A stretch of DNA of 37,706 nucleotides from Peronospora farinosa (lineage: Eukaryota > Oomycota > Peronosporomycetes > Peronosporales > Peronosporaceae): contig CANTFK010000323.1 of assembly GCA_947646735.1 (NCBI GenBank), forward strand, positions 1 through 37,706. Direction: 5' to 3'. Both the position numbers and the translations under genes were made by a program. The notes beneath the pieces are model-generated. The model made no database searches and was not told the origin of the DNA. It saw only the letters and a program-made list of their open reading frames with translations. Positions 30,564 through 37,706 of this stretch are shown one piece after another (within the stretch, counting starts at the first letter, position 1; each line of letters begins with the position of its first letter).

Positions 30564-31056
30564 AGAGGGGGGAGGTTTTTCCTCTGTTGCGTGCGCTATG
30601 GGGGGGCAAGCGTAGCGTGCGAACCGTAAGGGGAGCACCAACCCTGTTACCCCCGGGTTGAAAGGAATGACGACCGCGGTTACCATCCCTTCTTCCGAAA
30701 GTTCCTGCTATTCTACGTCAGCCTTCAAGCCGCCGACTTGATCGCCGAGCGCGAATCCCGGTCCCACGAAGTGAACTTGCCGAGAACGTAAATTGATCGG
30801 CCCCGTCCAGGTGCATCAGCGGTCGATCGGGACTGATCGGTGTGGTGCCCGGCGCTTCTTGCGATCATTGAGCCACTGTTTACACCTCGGGCTTTATGCA
30901 CGATTTCACGTGCCCTTTTCCGAGTGTCCCCCGTGACGCCCGACGTCTCGAGCCAGCAGATTGAGCTAGCGAGGCGAAGAATGACAAAGTCCTGGTAGAA
31001 GCACTCCAGACATCTTACCAATCCTTGATTTTTGAAATAGACGGTCTGATACTACT
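30564..31056. mobile_element. About 0.5-kb insertion flanked by a 17-bp direct repeat, unclassified
   Basis: Blocks A and B run continuously through this point, whereas block C carries about 510 extra bases. The 17-mer starting ACATAGGAGAG occurs at both edges (30547-30563 and 31057-31073), as a target duplication would. The insert is GC-rich compared with its surroundings and has a 98-codon frame on the minus strand (31021-30725) with no known motif. No terminal inverted repeats are seen. A SINE- or truncated LINE-like origin is possible. Confidence 0.6.
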
Positions 31057-31390
31057 ACATAGGAGAGAGAGAGTGAGGGGTTATGCTGGTCTATTTACAG
31101 GGAATTAAAATTATGTGCAAGAGACAGACATAGGAGAGATGGAAGTGACCTACTTCTCTTGTTTTTGTAGTTATTCCTCCCTCCCTGTCTCTGGTGCCGC
31201 CTCGCTTGATTAGAAAGAACAATTTTGACCCGTCTGAGTCGTTTACTTAATTAAAGTAAGGGCATCGATATGTTATTCTGGTAGTCAGCCAATCAGAGTG
31301 AAAGGATATCCCTCATTTTGGCCCCAGTATAGTTAGTTTCACATACAATCAGTCATATTCTATGACGAATCATATTGGTCGTTCCTTCTC

Positions 31391-31406
31391 GCTCATTCGT
31401 TAATCT
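31391..31406 (+). promoter_or_regulatory. Oomycete initiator/FPR core promoter of the intact CRN
   Basis: GCTCATTCGTTAATCT, 17 bases before the ATG at 31423, matches the initiator half (GCTCATT) fully and the FPR half partly (TAAT in place of CAAT/CATT). The upstream flank keeps the CCAAT island (AGCCAATCAGAG near 31286). Confidence 0.68.
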
Positions 31407-31422
31407 GCCAGAAGAAGAAGGA

Positions 31423-33201
31423 ATGGTAAAGTTGATATGCGCGATCGTTGGTACGAAAGAAAGCGTATTTCCTGTGGATATTGACAAGAGACAGTTGGTG
31501 GGGGACTTAAAAGATGCGATCAAGGCGAAGAGGATGTACCAGTTTCCGGCGGATGAACTGCAGCTCTACCCTGCCAAGATGGTAGAGGGCAAGTGGCTGG
31601 CCTCGAGCTCGGACGATGTAAAACAGCTGAAGAAGGGCGAGAAGACTCATCACGTTGTAGAGTTAATGAAAGAAGACCAAAAGCTGCAAGGAGAGGACTA
31701 TATTTCTGATCTCCTTGAAGGTATGGAGGACCCAGTAGGGAGACAGATTCACGTGCTGGTGGTGGTTCCTGAGCAATTTACGGCAGTCGGTAACGAAAGG
31801 AAGCGGCAAAAGGTGGATGAAGACGCGTTGGACGCTTGGATAAATGCAATCAAGAATGAGCAGGTTACAGTACTACCATTGACTTGTGAAGATTTGAAAA
31901 AGTATCTGCAACGCCCGCTTCGTATTAAAATTCCTATCTATGAACGGTATTATCGGGTTATTTTTTCAAATCACGACATTGGAAACTGTGCTCGCGCTTT
32001 CGACAAACTATTTGAATCCGAACCACGTGACAAAGTTGGGGACAAAAATATTAGGATTGTGGGAAATTTTATTGATTCTCCCAGCATTAGGTCCGGAACT
32101 GAAGCGACATACCATTACACGTGGGATAATCTCATTGCGACACTTCTGGAGAGTGTGATAAACGGGAGCTATGCTCGCAACACGAACGCGTTTACTTTTA
32201 CTGGCCTCTATCGACCAGACTTATGCTTTTACTACGGCACTAGCAATGTGTGCGTGTTTCGCGGGGAAGAAAAAGCAAATGGAGCGTTGGACGTGCCGAT
32301 CAAAGAATTGCACGAGAAACTGGAATGGATTTATGACGATGCGCCATATATTTTTGGCTACGCTGCTGTGGGACTGGAAGTGTGCTTGGTAACTATTCGG
32401 AAAGACGATATGATGGAACGTGGCGCAAAAGTGGAAACCATCGAAACGTACAATTTGAAGCATCTCAGTAGCCGGCTTTCGTTTTTTCTCGCATTGCTCA
32501 ATCTTTCGACTCTTTTCCGACCAGTTGTGGATCTTATTTACAATTGGCCGCTAAGCATACGCGAGTACGGCACTATCGAACGAGGCAATGGTGTGCAGAT
32601 ATCGTTTGCACAGAATTGTGTGGTGAAGACGTATCCCTCGGATATGCCAAGTGACAGCATCATTCAGAACTTGAAGGAATTACAGCGTAGAATGAAGGAA
32701 CGTTCGGTCCCGAACGTTGTGCAGCTTATGGGTGAAAACAAGAAGAAAAGACACGTAACGCTTTATCCTGTTGGTCGACTTGCTGCACCTGAAAACGTTC
32801 ACCAGCTCCTGACGGCCTTACGCGATATACTCATGGCGCTAGTGGCACTGCACGCAATTAACATTATGCATCGCGACTTGAGATGGGATAATGTGCTGAA
32901 GTACCAAGGTGAAGATGACAAGTGGTTTCTGATTGACTTCGACGACGGAGCACTGTCACCGGCTGCAAACGTGAAACATTTGAAGGCGGAATCGCATGCT
33001 CCTGAAATACTGTCGTGTCCGTTCCATACGGTCAAGGTCGACATTTGGAGCGTGGGCTACCTCATTCAGACGTCGACCATCTTCGATCTCCCGGCTAAGC
33101 TGGAGACAATCAAAGCAGAGTGTTTGCAGGAGATTCCGGAGAAGAGACCCACGGCAGTATCACTCTTGAAGGCGATTGAAGAGCTATTAGGAGCTGCATA
33201 A
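31423..33201 (+). CDS. Intact Crinkler effector with PD-(D/E)XK-like and kinase domains (592 aa)
   Basis: The start at 31423 (MVKLICAIVGT) is chosen because it begins the CRN header and follows the initiator. Domains: ubiquitin-like header (1-~108) with LQLYPAK at 46-52 in place of LQLFLAK, the HVLVVVP boundary at 110-116, a linker, then a region with RPD (264-266) and GEEK (281-284) spaced like a PD-(D/E)XK nuclease core, and a C-terminal kinase: Lys402 (VVKTYP), HRDLRWDN 483-490, IDFDDG 504-509 instead of DFG, HAPE 525-528, and a W-S-x-G motif (IWSVGY) near 550. CRN8 of P. infestans is a known kinase CRN. CRN proteins act inside host cells, often in nuclei. It is intronless and uninterrupted. 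Whether the nuclease-like part is active cannot be judged here. Confidence 0.87.
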   Translation: MVKLICAIVGTKESVFPVDIDKRQLVGDLKDAIKAKRMYQFPADELQLYPAKMVEGKWLASSSDDVKQLKKGEKTHHVVELMKEDQKLQGEDYISDLLEGMEDPVGRQIHVLVVVPEQFTAVGNERKRQKVDEDALDAWINAIKNEQVTVLPLTCEDLKKYLQRPLRIKIPIYERYYRVIFSNHDIGNCARAFDKLFESEPRDKVGDKNIRIVGNFIDSPSIRSGTEATYHYTWDNLIATLLESVINGSYARNTNAFTFTGLYRPDLCFYYGTSNVCVFRGEEKANGALDVPIKELHEKLEWIYDDAPYIFGYAAVGLEVCLVTIRKDDMMERGAKVETIETYNLKHLSSRLSFFLALLNLSTLFRPVVDLIYNWPLSIREYGTIERGNGVQISFAQNCVVKTYPSDMPSDSIIQNLKELQRRMKERSVPNVVQLMGENKKKRHVTLYPVGRLAAPENVHQLLTALRDILMALVALHAINIMHRDLRWDNVLKYQGEDDKWFLIDFDDGALSPAANVKHLKAESHAPEILSCPFHTVKVDIWSVGYLIQTSTIFDLPAKLETIKAECLQEIPEKRPTAVSLLKAIEELLGAA

Positions 33202-33790
33202 GTTTACAAACACAGTAGTAAGGAGTGAATAGGATGATGTACCCATTTGCATGTAAATTGAATTACTTGTATGCAGTCAATACCTTCATAAAATCTCCAC
33301 CTTGTACACCATAAAGTCTTTGATAACACGATGAAACGTGGAGTCCTAATGATACACAAAGATAGCGTACTCGGCCGAGCAGCACCTAGTCAACAAAGAG
33401 CGTGTTAAGTGGCGCAGAAGTGATACAGTGCTTGAGCCATTATGTATCAATTACTTCACATGTCACGCTTCTCCTACGATTCTCTCTCTCCATCACAATG
33501 GGTATGATAAGTGCAGATTCGAGCTCACTAGCGGAAGATTTCGATTGATGGAAAAGCAAATTTGTTCCGATAGTTGGCACCTTCCTCTTCGACTCCCAGT
33601 AGCGCTTCTTGTTCTTCTCGACGGAAGCATCCGCACCGGTTTTCTCGTCCGCCTTCTCAACAATGCTGTGCTGCTCCCCCGTCATGAAGGTGAATGATAA
33701 GGTTCAGCTAAAGTCGACTTATCTTCCTCTAGCTGAACCAAATATTTGCCTTCATCGCCTCCAAATAGTAGACGTCAGCCAGCGGTGTGG
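33202..33790 (-). pseudogene. Conserved 3' flank of CRN block C with an unidentified minus-strand relic
   Basis: Homologous to 17617-18197. The minus strand has an open frame 33685-33440 (EKADEKTGADASVEKNKKRY, then ESALIIPIVMER), which is preserved in block B with phase changes. Function is unknown. Homology with block B ends at the LTR border there, so the true extent of the duplicated unit is visible only here. Confidence 0.4.
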
Positions 33791-34005
33791 CTTCTTTGGT
33801 AACGCAAGTGCTATCGTCGTCGCTGTCACTGCTGCGGTCGGTGTTAGATTCATGGATGATAGTCGTCCGCGTACATCTCCACCGGTCTGGATATATTTCG
33901 CAGGCTCAGCTGGGTGGCAGCGCACTTATGCGTTCGAGGCAGCACCACACCAATAAAAAGTGCGTCGTACACCAACGCGAATAGGTAAACTAACACGCCA
34001 GCTCA

Positions 34006-35506
34006 CGACTTCCAGGTATGTCTTGGCACGCTGGCATTTGGCCACTTTCTCAGTGTGGCGCAGGGTCTGTTACCAGTGTTGACGTTGTCCGACTGCTGGA
34101 CCGCGTCTACGATGCCAGGTCGCGGCAGCATCAAAGCGCTAATAATCGGGTGGACGGGGGAAGCTTTCAACATTAAAGTCGGAGCGCGGTCGGCAAAGTT
34201 TTCAGCATATATGTCGAAGCGCGGCACTAGCTGGCGGCCTGGCTCGGACAAAGAAGATCCATCACCGTTTTAAGCCTAGCATGAACCCTTGGTCATGACG
34301 GCCGTCAATGGCACAAGAGTTGTCAGGACAGTGCTGCAGCACGACATGGTTGCTGCACGGCTGCGTTATATCCCAGCACCAAAGCACTGAAGTCGGTACC
34401 AGGTCCATCCTCGCCGGAAGCGCGAAGCGAACCTTTGCGTACCGCCGCGCAACGCGAAAGAGCATCCAGCACCACCAAAGACGCGCACTACGTCACGCTG
34501 TATAGTGAGCGTTTCCAGCGATCGATCTCCATCAGCTGGATGTGATGAGCTAGCGCGTAATGTCTTAGTAGGTGAGTGCTGGTGGTGGTACTGGTGCCTT
34601 GAGCCGCAGCATCGTCTCCCCTCTAGTCCACTCTCGATTGCAGTATATCTCCGTCGTGAGCATGAGGCCATGTAAGGCAATGAAGTGTCTATGTCCATCC
34701 ATAGGGACCACTGTCGCCCGACTTGTGCTTCTGGCAAGCGTGCGGCGACAAGTCGAGCTCGCGATTCGATTGCAACTGAATGGCGTCTGCCACGCGGCCA
34801 CGGTAGTTGCCAAGGTCAAAAACGAAGTGCTTCGATACCTGCAGACACCCGCTCCTTCGCGACATCGCGGACGAACCTGTCCAGCATCTGTTAGCCGTGG
34901 AGCTTTCCAGAAAGCAAGCACTACGCGACACCACGATAGTAGCTGCAGCTGAGCACGAGCACGACGAGCAGAGAAACCGCACGACGTGAAGAGATTACTG
35001 ACGTCGCGCATAGTGCTGAGCTGCTACAGCCCAGCTGCAAGAGCCTATAGATATCGCAGCAAACAAAACCATCTCACAGTAAGGGATAACTGCGGCTCAA
35101 TTGCCAACGGAGAGTCGTCCACACAAGTGTATAGGCTTGACGCACTTGTCTACGGTCGCTTTCGTTCCCACATCAACGCATAGACCTTACGTCAGCGACA
35201 GGAAACGTCGGATTCTGGCAACGTCGGACTCTAAATGTCAAGAAGCCTCATCTTGTGCCACGAACTCGTCAGCTTGTTCATTTATTGAGACTTGACGAAC
35301 GTTCATCATCGAAAAGGAATCAAACAAAGTCACTACCAGAACCGTTTCAATACTGAGCTTCATATCGTCTCAGCAGTATCCGCGTGTGATGGCGCGGTAG
35401 TTGTCACTGGCTCAACAATCGATGCCTCCTTCACTGAGGACGTGTTGTCCAATGCGTTTTCACGCTGTTCGGGTGACGACAGTGCGAGCACGAGTGCGTA
35501 CAATTG
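34006..35506. repeat. 1.5-kb near-identical duplication, copy 2, unclassified
   Basis: Second copy of 26577-28077 in the same orientation, offset 7,429 bases. It lies between the CRN block C flank and a copia-type relic. The near identity points to a very recent duplication, gene conversion or a mobile unit. Confidence 0.85.
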
Positions 35507-36600
35507 TGGCGAAGTACAAGATGTCGTGTCCCTGATTCTAGGTGGGACATCGAACAGTTAGCCGAATGATGCTGGGACGCATCGTTACCGTTGACAGTTG
35601 AGGTAAACCTGTTGGTATCTACTGTAGTCTAGTCTAACAGAGGGGGTTGTGACCTACGAGGTTTTTCCCTCCTCAATCCCAAAGTTGCTCAGTGGGAAGC
35701 AAGTGTTCCGTGTTCTCTATTCCCTACTCTGTCTTGTTCACCCTACAGAACAACGACACTCACCTGCGCAGTGATAAGTGTGACAGGCTATGAGCCCAAG
35801 TCTTCTTGCACTGTCCAAGTAACACGTAACAAATCAACCCAATTTCTGGATACTGTGACGTCTGGTATTGCATCTAGTGGATTGAGTGGGGAGTTTGCCA
35901 CCGCAACCGCGCAACCAGCTATCCCATTACCTGGATCAAAATTTCCAGCGAGAAGGCCTAATGCTGGTGGTCGACTACCTGAAGCTGACAACAAACCGCC
36001 GATCATGCATGGAAGTTTTGATCTGTCTGCGGTTGAGTTGGAAACGTTCTTACGCCGCATTCATGTGTGGGGTGTAATTGACAATGAGTCGGGTGTACAA
36101 GCTTCGACAACAGTTACACAATTTGCGTTGATGGATAATGTTGCTCGTGGTGCTATTCTGCATGGTATTTCAACAGCAGATGCTGAGCTTGTCTGTCACG
36201 AGGCAAGCGCTCACGCGATGTGGTCGCGCTTTGTCGATAAGCAAATCAAGAGAGAGTATGCGAATTACATCTTTGCACGACAACTGCTGTATGCAAACAA
36301 GTATACGCATGATAGAAACATGAATGATTGGCTACGTGAGATGGAACTTTAGCGGAATGAGCTGCAACATTACCAAAAGTCCTCTCTGATGAAGAGTTCG
36401 CTGAGATTATTTTGAGCAATGTGTTGCAGACACATCGTGAGGTTGTTAGGCAATTCTCAAAACATTACGACCCTGTGATTCAGCGTTTGGCTCCGTCGTC
36501 GGCACAAGTGATGAATGCTCTTCGAGCAGAATCGGAGTTGGATGCCCGAAGTAACGAAACACATATATCCAATATTTGTGCTGCTCTAACTGCGAAGTAG
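35507..36600 (+). pseudogene. Copia-type (UBN2-like) Gag relic
   Basis: Residues KPPIMHGSFDLSAVELETFL, ALMDNVARGAILHGIS, AHAMWSRFVDKQIKREYANY and NDWLREMEL follow the Ty1/copia Gag pattern (small substrate segment, A-x-x-x-I, W-x-x-L, final R-x-E). After a shift near 36355 the frame LSDEEFAEIILSNVLQTHRE continues to TAG at 36600. The first in-frame ATG is near 36005; upstream the frame is open but without a proper start. A possible short LTR end lies around 35608-35747 (TGTTGG...CCTACA), not confirmed by a partner. Pol is absent. Confidence 0.65.
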
Positions 36601-36719
36601 CCAAACAAACGGTCACACAAACACTATCAGCAACCCTAGAAAGAGAAGCCTGCTGTTGACACCAAGCAGCAGGCTTTAGACCGCAACGTTTTGCGTCTTG
36701 CTTCTGATCGCAAGCCTTG

Positions 36720-37706
36720 GATGCTATCTAAGCATCTGCTTGATCGGGTTCCATACCGTTGTTTGATGCGTCAAAGCTTCACGGCCTTGACGCCAGTGCG
36801 AAGAACTTTCGCACTGAGAACGATTATTACGTCGATGTGTTCCTTGAACATCGATGGTATGGCCCACACAAGAAGCGTGAGGCTGATACGTTCCTCCAAT
36901 CCTGGGACGCGTTTATCACCAACGTTTCAAACGTTGGGAAAGAGGCTTGTTTCAAAGGCTTGATGCTAGCCGCAATAAGTTTGAGAAACGAAGCACTTCC
37001 GGTGCATGCTATCGTTTGCACCGGTTATCTAGAGAGGCAGGCCTGTTATGCCTCTCTTGAGGCGACCCATGTCCGGGGTGCCTGAGCACCTCGTCAAGAG
37101 CGCCTAAGGAGGCGTACCTCCTTAATGAGCCCTGGTGGAGATCTCACATCTCTTCTGAGATGCGTGAAGGGATTGCTACTTTGCAATCCCTTTACGAACG
37201 CGCTGGGCGCTCGTTTTCCGATGGTCCTTCTTTACCATCGGGTGACCCTTTTCGTACTGTTCGACAAGGCCGGGAACGCCGGCCATCAGTTGGGCCCGAG
37301 GTTCCCAGCTACCCGCCGAAGGCGGATAGCCACGCCACCGGACAAGATAACTCGTCCGACGTCCCTTCACCTCGCGGTGCTTTAGTAAGCGTTCCACGAG
37401 GAAGCGCTTCCCGCGATGAGAGTCCACCAACGGATGCGGTGGTGGAGGGAAAACCCTGTCCGATTCTTTCATCGGACTTGTCTGCCAAGTTAGACGGATT
37501 TGCCCGTGTAACTCGTGAGCTACGTTGTGATGTTGATCACGAACGGGATAAGCGTCGCCGCTTAGAGGACATTTTGCGACAGCTTGGGTTTGACCATGAG
37601 AAGTCTCGGGCAAACAATGCTGTCGCACTGTTGGAGAATGAACGGCGACTTCATTCTCTAAGTAACGAGCTGGCGACGATGCGTACGCATCCTGCGTGGC
37701 TAATCG
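36720..37706 (+). pseudogene. Antisense ORF of the gypsy fragment (second copy), partial
   Basis: The plus-strand frame reads DASKLHGLDASAKNFRTEND, DYYVDVFLEHRWYGPHKKRE and AISLRNEALPVHAIVC to a stop at 37085. In a second frame it is open from about 37075 to the window end, with EMREGIATLQSLYERAGRSF, RELRCDVDHERDKRRRLEDI and NERRLHSLSNELATM. The charged heptad-like C-terminus suggests a coiled coil. It is the better preserved of the two copies over this part. A short conserved region before 36720 is broken by a 25-base deletion. Confidence 0.55.
37176..37628 (-). pseudogene. Chromodomain end of Pol, second copy
   Basis: Open on the minus strand for 150 codons, ending at 37176. The chromodomain residues KRFLVERLLKHREVKGRRTS and LVRWRGYPPSAGSWEP lie in the lower half; the upper half is the linker between GPY/F and chromodomain. 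Almost the whole stretch is also open on the plus strand as the coiled-coil end of the antisense ORF. Confidence 0.8.

Larger units (their letters stand above)
36654..37706 (-). mobile_element. 3' fragment of a minus-strand gypsy element, second copy, runs off the window
   Basis: From CTGTTGACACCAAGCAGCAGG onwards the sequence parallels 19246-20430, with high identity, to the window end. It contains the antisense ORF region on the plus strand and the chromodomain region on the minus strand. It lacks the A-rich insertion of the other copy and a 25-base stretch around 36746. The left edge abuts the copia relic with no LTR. Confidence 0.85.

Overview
The window is eukaryotic and very probably comes from a plant-pathogenic oomycete of the Peronosporales (Phytophthora or a downy mildew). 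The evidence is three Crinkler (CRN) effector genes with the LxLFLAK-type header and HVLVxVP boundary, each under an oomycete-style initiator (GCTCATTCG followed by an AAT-rich FPR), plus oomycete-style chromodomain Ty3/gypsy elements and short GT-AG introns. Genus and species cannot be fixed from the sequence alone.

Layout. 1-2190: first CRN block, with an eIF2-gamma relic on the minus strand followed by a CRN gene with an HNH-type C-terminus, broken by two frameshifts. 2737-14270: one large minus-strand host gene of unknown function (gene X), already damaged and cut in two by a complete 7.9-kb Ty3/gypsy element (3740-11645; 640-bp LTRs, 5-bp target duplication AATAC). That element carries gag, protease, RT, RNase H, integrase and chromodomain in broken sense frames, an 87-bp tandem repeat between protease and RT, and an intact 362-codon ORF on the opposite strand that overlaps the chromodomain. 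14680-18197: second CRN block (catalase relic, eIF2-gamma relic, CRN kinase pseudogene). 18198-23474: a minus-strand gypsy element that has lost protease, RT and RNase H, has non-matching LTRs, and again has an antisense ORF overlapping its chromodomain. 23475-26576: a plus-strand gypsy element truncated inside RT. 26577-28077: an unclassified 1.5-kb segment repeated almost perfectly at 34006-35506. 29165-33790: third CRN block (catalase relic, eIF2-gamma relic with a ~500-bp insertion, and the only intact CRN, 31423-33201, with a PD-(D/E)XK-like region and a kinase domain). 35507-36600: a copia-type gag relic. 36654-37706: another copy of the 3' part of the second gypsy element, running off the window.

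How the parts fit. The window is an effector-rich, gene-poor region. A unit of catalase relic, eIF2-gamma relic and CRN gene exists three times in the same orientation, so the CRN family grew by segmental duplication, and its members exchanged C-terminal domains behind a shared header. Retroelements fill the spaces between units. The most unusual signal is structural: the second and third gypsy elements, including their coding parts, are almost tiled with short perfect inverted repeats (7-12 bp arms, 0-8 nt loops) every few tens of bases, while CRN genes and gene X do not show this. The U5 half of the first element's LTR shows the same pattern. All calls were made by eye; no database search was run.
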